This document shows, piece by piece, positions 35,650-46,497 of a stretch of DNA of 64,000 bases. Source of the DNA: Carettochelys insculpta. Its lineage: Eukaryota; Chordata; Testudines; Carettochelyidae. The notes under the pieces were generated by a model that worked only from the letters and a program-made list of their open reading frames with translations, was not told the origin of the DNA and did not search any database. Within the stretch, counting starts at the first letter, position 1, and each line of letters starts with the position of its first letter. Location of the stretch: positions 13,317,001-13,381,000 of the forward strand of contig NC_134160.1 in the NCBI RefSeq assembly GCF_033958435.1, given 5' to 3'. The position numbers were made by a program, and so were the translations under genes.

Positions 35650-36302
35650 ATAAGGGAGGTTGCCTGGAGAAACTCTCCCAACAGCCTTCCTCAGGAAGGA
35701 CAGCCAAATAAACAAAGCACAGATACCTTGATTGCAGCTATGCCATTGCATAGCTAGAACTGCATATCTGCAGTCAACTTACTTTGCTGGTGTAGCTATA
35801 GCCTGTGAGCAATTACTTACAGGCTTAAGTATAGTTCACAGAACATATGTATCCAGGGCAAAGCAGACTGTGCTGTATAGTCGTTAACCATGTTAAGTGC
35901 TTATTATTGCTGTAACCCACCTCTGTGCTGCAGATGATTTATATGTGCTTTCTTTCTTATCCTGGGCAATTTGACTTTGTTTAGTTGTAAACATTCACTC
36001 AGTAAAACACCTTTTTTCTGTGGTATGCGGTGTGGTTCCTCGGGAGAATTTTCTGGAGGTTGGCTGGATGTCTGTAGGTTGATTAGATGATCCTGAAAGC
36101 ATTGTCAGGTGCTCCAGTCGAAAGATGGGAAACAAAGTGTGGGCTAACAGGAGACCGTCTGTGAGGGATTTTAAAGGCAGAAGTTAGGCATTGGGGAGGG
36201 AGGGTGGCTAGATACACAACATTCTTTAAACTTCTTTAAACTAGAACCCAAACCATCAGATTTTTTAAAAAATGGAATTTTCACAACAGTTTGGAAAAAG
36301 AG
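35650..36302. other. Stretch without a recognised gene
   Basis: Nothing recognised. Confidence 0.5.
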
Positions 36303-36657
36303 GCTGCTGAATTCTCTTTTATATTTGAATTTGACACATTAACACATGGTTTGAACTGGGATGGGAATTCTCTAGCTCATTATAGGGGCTCTTTGTATAC
36401 TTGGCTTTATCTAATTCTTGCCCCTCCCTTCTGCCCCTCTGCTCTCTGATTTGCTCACCTTGATAATATTTTTCTGATTTGTCAACCTTGATTATTATTT
36501 TTGGTTCTCTGTGCCTTAAATATTGAGTCTGTTTGGTGTGGCTATGGTCTAAAGAAGTGGGTCTGTCCCATGAAAGCTCATCATCTAATAAATTATTTAA
36601 AGTGCTACTGGACTGCTTTTTTGTTTTGATAGTGAATAGACTAGCACGGCTATCTCT
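36303..36657 (+). mobile_element. PLE 3' end with last coding part, 5'-truncated
   Basis: The first 110 bp encode a segment like 'TLTHGLNWDGNSLAHYRGS', matching the C-terminus of the PLE at 2618. Then come the tail GAAGTGGGTCTGTCCCATGA and the end AGACTAGCACGGCTATCTCT. A Harbinger MITE landed at its extreme 3' end, at TCT 36655-36657. Confidence 0.8.
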
Positions 36658-37353
36658 AGCCACGTCTACACGTGCCGGCTACTTCGAAGTAGCTGCGCCA
36701 ACTTCGAAATAGCTCCCGCCACGTCTACACGTGGCGAGCGCTATTTCGAAGTTGAAGTTGACATAAGGCAGCGAGACGCTGAAGTCACTATCCTCATGAG
36801 GAGATGGGAATAGCACCCTACTTCGAAATTGAATGTCTAAGTAGGGCAAGTGTAGCCGATCCATGTACCGCAACATCAAAATAGTGGGGTCCACCATGGC
36901 GGCCATCAGCCGAGGGGTTGAGAGATGCTCTCTCCAGCCCCTGCGGGGCTCTATGGTCACCGTGTGCAGCAGCCCTTAGCCCAGGGCTTCTGGCTGCTGC
37001 TGCTGCAGCTGGGGATCCATGCTGCATGCACAGGGTCTGCAACCAGCTGTCGGCTCTGTGGATCTTGTGCTGTTTAGTGCAACTGTGTCTGGGAGGGGCC
37101 CTTTAAGGGAGAGGCTTGCTGTTGAGTCCGCCCTGTGACCCTGTGTGCAGCTGTTCCTGGCACCCTTATTTCTGTGTGGGCTGCTTTGGTGTGTAGACAC
37201 TCCCCTGCAGCGCCTACTTTGATGTAGTGCTGCCCAACGTCGACGGCACCAGCCCTGGAGGATGTGTAGACGTTATTCATCGAAATAGCTTATTTCGATG
37301 TTGTTAAATCGAAATAAGCTATTTTGATGTAGCATTCGTGTGTAGATGTAGCT
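36658..37353 (-). mobile_element. Harbinger MITE family B, copy 3, older, reversed
   Basis: It has the same structure and deletion breakpoint as the copies at 31075 and 43416, but reversed and with many more changes. TCT is duplicated (36655-36657 and 37354-37356). Its counterpart of the transposase start codon and CAG run is still visible around 37005. Confidence 0.88.
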
Positions 37354-37365
37354 TCTCTGTTACTA

Positions 37366-38120
37366 TTCAGTAAATCACCAGGAACTGACAGTGTTTACCC
37401 AAGAGTTTTGTAATAACTTAAATGTGGAATTGCAGAACTAGTAACCTATCCTTTAAATCAGCTTCTATACCAAGTGACTAGATGATAGCTAATGTGACAA
37501 AAGTTTACAAAAAAAGAAGGCTTTAGAGGTGATCCTTGCAGTTACAAGCTGTTAAGTCTACCTTCAGTATTGGGTATATTGGTTGAAACTACAGTAAAGA
37601 ACAGAATTGTCAGACACAGAGATGAATGTAGGTTGTTGGGGAAAAAGTCAGCATGGTTTTTGTGAAGGGAAATTATGCCTCACCAATCTACTAGACTTCT
37701 CCAAGGGGGTGAGAAAGCATGAGGACAAGGGTAGTCCAATGGATACAGTGAATTTAGATGTCTAGAGAGCCTTTGACAGGATCCCTCACCAAAGGTCCCT
37801 CACCAATCCTCTCATGGATTGATAACTGGTTAAAAGATAAGAAAGATAGGGTAGGAATAAATGGTCGGTTTTCAGAATAGAGCTACATGAATAGCTGTGC
37901 TCTCCAGGAATCTGTTCTGTGACCAGTTCTGTTCTACGTATTCATAAATGATCTGGAGAAAGGTGTAAATGGTGAGACGGCAAAATTTGAAGATGACGAA
38001 GCCGCTCAAGATAGCTAAGTCCACAAAAGACTGTGAATAGCTTCAAAAGGATCTCATGAAACTAGGTGACTGGGCAACAAAATAGCAGATGGAATTCACT
38101 GTTGATAAATGCAAAGTAAT
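37366..38120 (+). pseudogene. CR1 LINE, reverse transcriptase region, no 3' end
   Basis: Segments in CR1 order include TTCAGTAAATCACCAGGAAC, AACTTGTAGGTT-like patches, GTACAGTGAATTTAGATG and GACAGGATCCCTCACC. Later come ATTCATAAATGATCTGGAG and AATGCAAAGTAATGCATATTGG. Stops and small gaps show it is dead. It breaks off where a PLE tail begins. Confidence 0.75.
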
Positions 38121-38125
38121 GCATA

Positions 38126-38310
38126 TTGGAAAGCGAAACAAAAAAACAGTCATGTAGCACTTTAAATACTAACAAAATAATTTAAGTGATGACCTGTTGT
38201 GGAACAGACCCAGTTCTTCAGATCTGGAAATTCTGATGAAAGTAAACTTGCACAAAGAGAATTTAACAGAAATATGGAAAAAATTAAATGAAATTGACAA
38301 CTCAGTTCCA
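38126..38310 (-). repeat. PLE 3' tail
   Basis: The plus strand reads ACAGTCATGTAGCACTTTAA, then GAACAGACCCAGTTCTTCAG, the reverse of the PLE tail wording. It directly follows the CR1 fragment. Confidence 0.65.
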
Positions 38311-38731
38311 TAGAACAGAAGGTGGGGGGAAGACAGGGAAGCAATTGATATTCACAGTCATCTCAGGCAAATCACTTAATAGACACTTCCCCAACTTACA
38401 CGGAGCTTGTCTTCTTGTGCAACCCCATGTAAGTCATATTTTGTATAACCTGGGGAGCCAGTGCTGGTCAGTTTCTCCACTCCTGTCACTGGCGGCAGCC
38501 AGTGGGAAACCGCTCCTGTTGGGGCGGCAGCCTGACTCTCTCCACCCCTGATAGGAGTGGGGTAGCAGCCTGACTCTCACTGCCCCAACAGGAGCAGGGA
38601 AACTGACAGCTCTCAGCTGCCGCCCTTGACACGAGTGAATGCCAGGCATCTGGTGCCATCTCTGGTCACTTTCCTGGCTCTCCTGAGAGGCAGGCAGCTG
38701 GGAGCCAGGCATGAGCTCCTTGCCACTCAGA
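38311..38731. other. Stretch without a recognised gene
   Basis: Short GGGGCAGCAGCCTGACTCTC-like repeats occur around 38520-38600. No gene is seen. Confidence 0.45.
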
Positions 38732-39168
38732 GGCTACGTCTACACTAGCCCCAAACTTTGAAATGGCCACGCAAATGGCCATTTCGAAGTTTACTAATGA
38801 AGCGCTGAAATGCATATTCAGCAGCTCATTAGCATGCGGGCGGCCACGGCACTTCGAAATAGACGCGGCTCGCCGCCCCACGGCTCGTACCAATGGGGCT
38901 TCTTTTCAAAAGGACCCCCACCTACTTCAAAGTCCCCTTATTCCCATGAGCTGATGGGAATAAGGGGACTTCGAAGTAGGCAGGGTCCTTTCGAAAAGGA
39001 GCCCCGTCGGGACAAGACGTGCGGTGGCGAGGGGCGTCAAGTTCGAAGTGCTGCGGCCGCCCACATGCTAATGAGGCGCTGAATATGTATTTCAGCACCT
39101 CATTAGTAAACTTCGAAATGGCCTTTTGAATGGCCATTTTGAAGTTTTTGGCTAGTGTAGACACGGCC
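38732..39168. mobile_element. Fold-back Harbinger MITE family A, full length
   Basis: 437 bp, centred near 38950, from GGCTACGTCTACACTAGCC to GGCTAGTGTAGACACGGCC. The arms match each other and the copy at 5582. The flanks do not show an exact 3-bp duplication, unlike the other full copies. Confidence 0.85.
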
Positions 39169-39218
39169 CCAAAGGGGGAAAAAGACCTAGGATATCATGG
39201 TATGTGGCAGGACTCTGT

Positions 39219-39538
39219 GGCTATGTCTACATGATGGGAGCTATTTTGGGATACAACAGTATCCCAAAATAGCCACCCCATGTCTATGCAATGTGCCTGT
39301 CATTTCAAAATATTTTTTTGAAATTATCGGCACGCTATTTCAACATCCTTGTACACCTCATAGCAGGAGGAGTAAGGGATGCCTTGAAATAGCACTTCAT
39401 TTTGCCATGTGGCCCTGTTTAGGCAGTGACACATGTCGAAATAGCCTATTTCAAAATTGACTCAAAATATGCTACACAATATGCACAGTGCAAACTGCAT
39501 AGTTTATTTTGAGTTTAGACTGTCGTGTAGCCTTAGCC
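39219..39538. mobile_element. Harbinger-type MITE, another subfamily
   Basis: It starts GGCTATGTCTACATGATGG and ends GTCGTGTAGCCTTAGCC. Inside are inverted patches such as GGGATACAACAGTATCCC and GAAATAGCCTATTTC. About 320 bp, no coding region. Confidence 0.6.
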
Positions 39539-39571
39539 TGGAAGGCCAAGAACACTGAATTTAAAAACTAA

Positions 39572-39926
39572 CAAGAACTCCTGTGGCACCTTGTAGACTC
39601 ACCTCCACATTAGCATCTGACAACGGGCCACATCCCCCCTGACTGAACTGACTTGTTTTCTCCTCTCTTGATGTTCATATTAACTGCCGATAATGGGCCA
39701 TTTCCACACTGGCTGAATAGACCTTTTCAGCGCTAGCCCTCCTCTTTACGGAGATCCCCTCTTTAAATCCTCCTCTGAACGCCCCCCCCCCCACCACATA
39801 TGCATCTGATGAAGTGGGTCTTTGCCCACAAAATCTTATGCTCCAAAATATCTGTTAGTCTATAAGTGCCACAGGACTTCTTGTTGTTTTTGAAGATACA
39901 GACTAACTTGGCTACCTCTCTGATAC
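39572..39926. mobile_element. PLE tail fold-back insertion with a perfect 12-bp target duplication
   Basis: TTTAAAAACTAA stands at 39560-39571 and again at 39927-39938. Inside, a short minus-strand tail (CTCCTGTGGCACCTTGTAGA) lies at the left. A plus-strand tail is at about 39800-39926 (GAAGTGGGTCTTTGCCCACA to the end CTCTGATAC). A unique filler of about 190 bp separates them. Confidence 0.82.
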
Positions 39927-39938
39927 TTTAAAAACTAA

Positions 39939-40199
39939 GTAAATGATGGGAAAATGTGGGGGCAGGAGGGGTGATCTTAAATATGGCACTAGAACCACTA
40001 GAACAGACAAAGTTAATAAGCCAAGCATAAGAAAAGGAACATACTAGATTTAAGAGAGGTCTGCAGCTCTAGGGCAGTGTGGGACATAGTGCAATGACAG
40101 GAAAGGTAGAAATAGGCTGAGGCTCCAGATCATAGCTGATGCACCAGCTACTCAGGGAAAGGGCTGCTTGGTGTGTCTCCCAGCCAGGCTGTCATTGTT
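39939..40199. other. Short stretch without a gene
   Basis: Nothing recognised. Confidence 0.5.
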
Positions 40200-40480
40200 C
40201 CTGCCTGTTATTACTATCAATATTTTATAACTGCTTTGTGTTCTGCAGATGCTTTATTAGCAGTATATCAATAGCTCTTCGTGTTTCAAGTAGCAGCTAG
40301 AGACCCACACAAATCAGGGCCCCTCTGTACTGGGAACTAGCCAACTACAGAGCAAGGGATAGTCCCTCTGAAGAACAGACAAAGAAAGGGGTTTCATCCC
40401 CCTTTTCTACCTGGGGATCTGAGACACAAAGAGACTGGGAAAACTTTCAAATCACTTAGGAGCCCTAGTCCCATTTGTAA
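40200..40480 (+). repeat. Widespread amniote interspersed repeat (MIR- or L2-class), worn
   Basis: ATTACTATCAATATTTTATA, ATCAGGGCCCCTCTGTACTG and AGTCCCTCTGAAGAACAGAC follow the order of a repeat common in turtles and birds. The exact family is uncertain. A second fragment lies at 63690-63775. Confidence 0.45.
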
Positions 40481-40659
40481 ATAAGGATTAAGCACCAAAC
40501 AGCATCAACACTGCTGGCTTTGAATTAGACTTTGGCTCCTTGGGTCTAGATTCCCAAAGGGGCAGCATCATGGCTGACCAGAACAGTGAACAGGCATTTG
40601 AGAATTACAACACATTGACACAGGGGTAACAAAGGTGTAAGGAGGTATCACAGTCAGGG

Positions 40660-40747
40660 TTGACATGGTAGGGGGTGATCCTGCTTGAAGCAGGGGGCTG
40701 GACTAGATGACGTCCTGAGGTCCCTTCCAGCCCTATGATTCTGTGAT
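40660..40747 (+). repeat. CR1 LINE 3' end
   Basis: GATCCTGCTTGAAGCAGGGG, GATGACGTCCTGAGGTCCCT and CCCTATGATTCTGTGAT form the CR1 terminus. Confidence 0.82.
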
Positions 40748-40804
40748 CACAGTCCCTTAAACAGGCTGCTGGAGAACAGAGACCAGTTTCTGTTTTACAG
40801 TTCA

Positions 40805-41060
40805 CCTCCACTTTAACTTTGGCAAGTCATTCCCTTTTTTATCTGACGAAGTGGGTCTTTGCCCACAAAAGCGCCAATAAATCTGTCAATCTATAAGGTG
40901 CCCCAGAACATCTCGTTTTTGCATATACAGACTAACATGCTACCCCTCCGATAATTTCTGTGCCTTAGTTTTCTTGGCAGTGAACTGAGCTCCCTTGTAA
41001 AGTGCTTTGAGCTCTGCTAATGAAATGTGCTAGATAAAAGCCTTGTGTTTTTATTATAAT
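40805..41060 (-). repeat. MIR-like SINE split by a PLE tail
   Basis: TTTGGCAAGTCATTCCC before the insertion continues after it as TCTGTGCCTTAGTTTTCTTG, then TAAAGTGCTTTGAGCTCTGC. This is one MIR-type repeat in reverse with the PLE tail at about 40840-40953 inside. Confidence 0.55.
40840..40953 (+). repeat. PLE 3' tail
   Basis: GACGAAGTGGGTCTTTGCCC leads to ATACAGACTAACATGCTACC and CTCCGATA, the same tail type as the fold-back insertions but single-sided. No clear target duplication. Confidence 0.75.
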
Positions 41061-42679
41061 GTGCCAAGGTTTTATTTTATTGCAGGTGGTGCCACACTAC
41101 AGTCAATGATATTGATGGAACTGTGTATCTGTCCCAAATAGCACTTATGCTCTAAGCTAGTGTGAGCCAGGACAGCTCCATGAACTTCACCTTTGGCACC
41201 AAGTCCTTGCAGTCACCATAAGTGATCTTGTAATGTGGGTGACCCTGAAAGCCCATAGCAACTCAGCAGGTGAACTCCATTTTGTGGTGAGGTGCATGAG
41301 TGTTAGCTCTACTGATGGGACTGGTTGACAAGATGCTGATTACATGGAATGTTAGAGAGCTTAACCTCCTCTATCACCAAAACTATAGCCCACAGAAAGG
41401 CTGTCCAGGCTGCTTTGGATTGCATTGAAAGCTGAGTGGCCCCTTCAGAGTGAGACCGGCAGCATTCCCAGCTCAGCCGATTGGTTACTGGCACTTGCTT
41501 TAGACAAGACTGCAGGGCCTTGATCTCCAGACATGCTCAGACCCGGGCAAGAGCTAATGGGCCAGCGTAGTCCAAGATCTTGCGTCAGCCCCGTCAGGAT
41601 TGAGGAAATGAATTTTTAGCCTCTCTGAAGAAGTCTTTTATTTCTGATCAAGCTCTGAACCAGCAGTGAGGCAGAGCTCTGGGGTGACTTGCAAGGTGAA
41701 ACCTCCCTGTCCATCCTGCTCTGTACCCAGGCCAAGGCCACACCTGGCCAGTGACAGAAGATTTCCCTTGAACAACACAGAGGGGTGTCAGGAGCCGACA
41801 GTATTTTGCACTGGCATCAAGAAGACAGGGGAGAACCTTCTTGCAGTGCCCAGAGGAGGGGCTTTTCCCTCCCTTTCACTACAGGAGACTTACTGCAGGG
41901 TCTAGAGATGCCATGCTGTCCCAGCTGCTAAAGGAGTAAAGCTGCCTCACAGCGGGGGCTGGCTGGTGGCCATACAGCAGCTGTAGAGATCTAAAAGCTG
42001 ATGTTCACAAAGGTGGGGTGGCTGCTAGAGGGGCAGATGATCCCCCAGGAGCAGGGGCCTTTAGCAGTGGTCTGCCAGGACGCTACCCAGGTAGCTGGAT
42101 GTCTGAAGAGGGTCATGGAGCCAAGTCTGGGGAAGAGCATTGCAGGAGACGTGTGTCAGGAAGCCAATTCCAGCTGCTTCAAGCAAGGGCCCTGGGCTAG
42201 AGCCCAGAGCAGTGGGTGAGTCTGGATTCCTGTAACAGCCCCAGCCATGGAGCAAGGGGGCCTGATTCCCAGGAGGCTGGACTGTTGACCCTTCACTAAG
42301 TTTCAGGGGCAACGAGTTAAATGGGCCTGTGGCACCCAGGCCCCAGGAATATTCCTGACCTGGGGACCCTGCTACACCAAAGTTCAAAGCCAGCTCCACC
42401 CTGCCCGCCAGCCATGTGCATCTCCCCTGGTTGCAGCCATCACTGCTGGTACCGCGAGGGGGCTAACGTGGCTTCCTGCCTGCTCACTCTGGGCGGCTGT
42501 TGACATGCCCTGTGGACCCTGGGCAGTGTGGGGGTGGGGTGTGTATCTCTGTATGCTTCCCTGACCCTGAATGTACCTGTGGCCAATGGGAGCTGTGGGG
42601 GAGACCCCTTGGCCCAGGAACAGCTGCCCAAGCTGGGTGGGGTCATTTACTAGAGCTGACCAGGTAAGTGCAGTGTCCC
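41061..42679. other. Stretch without a recognised gene
   Basis: Nothing recognised. Open frames up to 114 codons on both strands have no domain. Confidence 0.5.
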
Positions 42680-43060
42680 ACACCCCTACCAGCTCCTCCA
42701 CACCCTCTTCTTGCCTCCAAATTCCCACCCAGATCCTGCACCCTTCACCCCCAATCTCCTGCCCCCAGCCCAGAGACTATACCCACTATCCAAACTGTCC
42801 TAGAGCCTGCACCTCCTACTGCATCCCAATCCTCTGACCCAACCCAAAGCCCACTCCCCAACTCCCCCCCAGCACTTGCACTCCAACCCCTCTCGTGCAC
42901 CCACACTTCCCCCAGCACCTGCATGGCAATCCCCTGCCCCAACCCAGAGCCTGCACCCAGCATCCAAATTCCATACCAGAGCCTGAATCCAACCTCCCTA
43001 CCCCACACAAACCCCATCCGAGAGCCAGCGCCCCCCTCCCACCCAAACTCCCTGTCATGC
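42680..43060. repeat. C-rich degenerate tandem repeat
   Basis: Units of very roughly 50-70 bp repeat the wording CCCAACCC(A)GAGCCTGCACCC and CCAAACTCCC. A similar C-rich patch is inside the hAT MITE at 51600-51800. A proline-rich open frame across it is an artefact of composition. Confidence 0.6.
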
Positions 43061-43412
43061 CAATCCATGCTTTATGAAAACTGTCTTGTGACTATGAATA
43101 TGCATAACTCAAAGATGCCATAAACAAGTACCTTATGTAATATGAATTTAAAGTCGCAGTCTGCTGAATGTGTTTTACCTATATTTGTGCATGTATTGTT
43201 CTTGTGTGTAAAGTTAGAAATATGAAGGGTGGATCTGTTTATAAATCTAAATGTGCTAATGAAAGCCATCACTGAGTGGCCTGGTGATCAAGTCAATGAC
43301 CTGCGAATAGCCTTGTTTTTCCTATAAACCCAAACTTTGGCTGGTTCTTGAAAGACATGGGGCCAGGACACGTGATGCTGACATCCATTTTGGATCCATT
43401 AATTTTCCCCTC
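43061..43412. other. Unclassified sequence left of a MITE
   Basis: The wording (TTGTGACTATGAATATGC, ATAGCCTTGTTTTTCCTATA) and its continuation after 44128 could be one interrupted repeat, perhaps retroviral. I cannot support that further. Confidence 0.3.
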
Positions 43413-43415
43413 AAG

Positions 43416-44125
43416 GGCTACGTCTACACGTGCACCCAACTTCGAAATAGCTTATTTCGATGTTGCGACATCGAAATAGGCTATTTCGATTAATAACGTC
43501 TACACATCCTCCAGGGCTGGCAACGTCGATGTTCAACTTCGACGTTGCTCAGCCCAACATCGAAATAGGCACAGCGAGGGAACGTCTACACGCCAAAGTA
43601 GCACACATCGAAATAAGGGAGCCAGGCACAGCTGCAGACAGGGTCACGGGGCGGACTCAACAGCAAGTCGCTCCCTTAAAGGGCCCCTCCCAGACACACT
43701 TTCATTAAACAGTGCAAGATACACAGAGCCAACAACTAGTTGCAGACCCTGTATATGCAGCACGGACCCCCAGCTGCAGCAGCAGCAGCCAGAAGCCCTG
43801 GGCTAAGGGCTGCTGCCCACGGTGACCACAGAGCCCCGCAAGGGCTGGAGAGAGAGTATCTCTCAACCCCCCAGCTGATGGCCGCCATGGAGGACCCCGC
43901 TATTTCGATGTTGCGGGACGCGGATCGTCTACACGTCCCTACTTCGATGTTGAATGTCGAAGTAGGGCGCTATTCCCATCCCCTGATGGGGTTAGCGACT
44001 TCGACGTCTCGCCGCCTAACGTCGATTTCAACTTCGAAATAGCGCCCAACAAGTGTAGCCGTGACGGGCGCTATTTCGAAGTTACTGCCGCTACTTCGAA
44101 GTAGCGTGCACGTGTAGACGCAGCT
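43416..44125 (+). mobile_element. Harbinger MITE family B, copy 2 (710 bp)
   Basis: The length equals the copy at 31075, with nine base differences by eye, several of them at CpG sites. AAG is duplicated (43413-43415 and 44126-44128). It carries the same deletion joining the transposase-start region to the Myb-side end. The closeness of the two copies points to recent spread. Confidence 0.92.
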
Positions 44126-44128
44126 AAG

Positions 44129-44548
44129 GTGACACAAGCTTGAACTAAACACAAAGAATTCTCACCTTGGGCAAAAGGGACATAAAGGATGGGAGGGATG
44201 AAGAATAAGGCAGTTGCCAGATGCCAGGAATGACCCCCCCACACCACCACTTCTTACTATCTAAGATTCCTGCTGGAAACATCTAAGACTGAGCAGGGGG
44301 AAGAATCGGGCCTAATCTAGGAGGCAGCTTAGTTTGTGAAAGAGGTGTTTGGAACAATTGTTTAGGGTGAGAATTTGTACGTAACAAGTTTCTTAATGGA
44401 CTAGAACTAGCTATCAGTTTTTGTTCATTTTAATTTAGGGACACACAGGGACAATGAAAACCATGAAGAAAGAGTTGATAGTAAAGTTTTTTGAAAAAAA
44501 AGTGTCGCTGAGGGGAGGGTATTTGGCTTCCCTCTTCACTATACAGCT
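44129..44548. other. Stretch without a recognised gene
   Basis: Possible right part of the unclassified sequence at 43061. Otherwise nothing. Confidence 0.35.
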
Positions 44549-44822
44549 TGGCTGCATATACACTACAGTCCCCCTTTGAAAGGGGAATGCAAATGAGTCA
44601 AATTGGAAATGTAAATGAATTGCTGATTTACTTATCTCGTGCTTCATTTGCATGATCACATTTTCAAAAGAGAGTCTTTCTAAAGAAAAGCAGCAGTGTA
44701 GCCAGGGTTCTTTCGAAACAAAACCCATTTTCGAAAGCACCCTTGTTCCTAATTCTTTTCAGGAAGAAGGGTGCTTTTGGAAATGGGGTTTTATTCTAAC
44801 AGAACCCATCTACACCGTTGTG
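44549..44822. mobile_element. Harbinger-type MITE, old
   Basis: It starts GGCTGCATATACACTACAG and holds inverted patches GGGTTCTTTCGAAAC / TTTCGAAAGCACCC and GCAAATGAG / CTTCATTTGC. The right end near AACAGAACCCATCTACACC runs into a SINE tail. Confidence 0.5.
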
Positions 44823-44880
44823 AGTGCCAGGGACTGGACTCAATGGCCTACCGCGGTCCCTTCCAGTTCTATGAAACAGG
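44823..44880 (+). repeat. Cry-type SINE or CR1 3' tail
   Basis: CAGGGACTGGACTCAATGGC, then GGTCCCTTCCAGTTCTATGA equals the last part of the SINE at 63240, which shares its tail with CR1. Confidence 0.65.
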
Positions 44881-45081
44881 TGTATGTCCATATAAAATTG
44901 CTACATTGTCTTTCCAAAACATGCACTGAACTTATAATGGAAGCAGGAATCTCAGCTGGCCTCCACCTGCATTCCCTGTGTTTTCTGGGGAGGGGAAAAA
45001 ACGATGACGAAAGAGAATAGGGAGGGTGAGGAAAAAGATTTTATAATTGTAATCACAAGGATTTTGCAGAAAGCAGCAGGT

Positions 45082-45600
45082 GTTTGCAATTGGCAGCAAG
45101 TCCCCAAAACTATTTTTGGCAGGGGGGGTTTCAGTGGTGGGGGCCAGTTGAAGTAGTCCCCCGTTGGCAAGAAGCCACTGAAAATCTCAGCTGCTAGAGG
45201 AATGCATATTTGGGGGTGGGGGGGTATGGTCTGTAGTCTGTGGCTGCAGAGCCAGTTGAAGAGGTTCCCCCAGGTGACAGCAAGTCCCTGAATGTCTCAG
45301 CCACTGGGGGAAACTTCCCCCTGGCAGCAGTAAGCCCTCCCAGTCCTTGTGGGGGGCTTGGGATGTGGGCGGTTTCAGTTGGGGGGGCAGTTGAAGTAGT
45401 CCCCCCTTGCAGCAGCAAGCCCCTGAATATCTTAGCTGCTGGGGAAGACTTCCTCCCAGAAGCAGAAAGGCCCTGAAAATATTTTTGGTGGAGGGTCAGT
45501 TGAAGGAGTCACCCTGTGCAGCAGCCAGGCCCTGAATATCTCAGCCCCTGGGGGAGACCTCCTTCCAGCTGCAGCAAGTCCCTGAAATTATTTCCTGTCC
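45082..45600. repeat. Degenerate tandem repeat, about 4 units of 110-140 bp
   Basis: Each unit contains a GGTCAGTTGAAGTAGTCCCC-like block, then GCAGCAAGCCCCTGAATATC and then GCTGGGGGAGACTTCC. Units start near 45082, 45200, 45322 and 45460. Half-units echo each other through the word CAGCAAG(T/C)CCCTGAA. Confidence 0.7.
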
Positions 45601-46070
45601 TTGGTGCCCTAACCATGCACAAGCCAGGACATGGTGCTGCCTGGCAGCATAGTCAGCACTGAAGGGCAGGCATGTCCTTTTATTGGGTTGGGGGGTACCC
45701 AAGTGATGTGGCTGAGCTCAGGAAAGACCCCGACTGCATGGCGCCTGCGGGGGAGGGGAATGGGGGGGTGCACACAAATATAAACTGCTGAGAAGTTTCT
45801 TGGCTTCTTAAGCAAGCATGACCCCCACCACAGCCTTGTTGCCAGGCAGGGGAGCAGCTGGTGCCAGGCAGCGCAGAAAAAAATACCAAGTATAGAGGCA
45901 GAACCACAAACTCTGTGCTGGGGCCATTTGAATGGTAGATGAGCTCACAGCGCTAATAATGAACAAATAAACCTTTCCTCAGGCTCTCATACAAACACGA
46001 CCCCACAGCCACAGGCTTCTTGGTCCTGATTTGAAATTCATGGTGCTCCTGTTACCTTATTCCCGCACAC
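45601..46070. other. Stretch without a recognised gene
   Basis: Nothing recognised. Confidence 0.5.
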
Positions 46071-46497
46071 CTGAGCTGTGTCTACACGTGCACGCTACTT
46101 CGAAGTAGCGGCACTAACTTCGAAATAGCGCCCGACGCGTGTAGCCGCGACGGGCGCTATTTCGAAGTTAACTTCGACGTTAGGCGGCGAGACGGCGAAG
46201 TCGCTAACCTCATGAGGGGATCGGAATAGCGCCCTACTTCGACATTCAACGTCGAAGTAGGGACCGTGTAGACGATCCGCGTCCCGCAACATCGAAATTG
46301 CCGGGTCCTCCATGGCGGCCATCAGCTGGGGGGTTGAGAGACGCTCTCTCCAGCCCCTCAGCTCACTGGTGGCCGTGTGGAGCGGCCCCTTAAAGGTCCC
46401 CTCCCCCTCCCTTCCTCTGCAGGAAGCTGAGGGAACGTGCAGGCTGCAGCCTGCACACGCGGCCAGCCTGCACCACCCTCAGCCCCACACAGCTGCG

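Noticed and set aside
38732..39168. A 3-bp duplication for this fold-back copy
   Set aside because: The flanks (AGA and CCA) do not match, so I left it out of the seven-element count.
42668..43123. Proline/serine-rich open frame of 151 codons
   Set aside because: It follows from the C-rich tandem repeat; there is no start context or domain.
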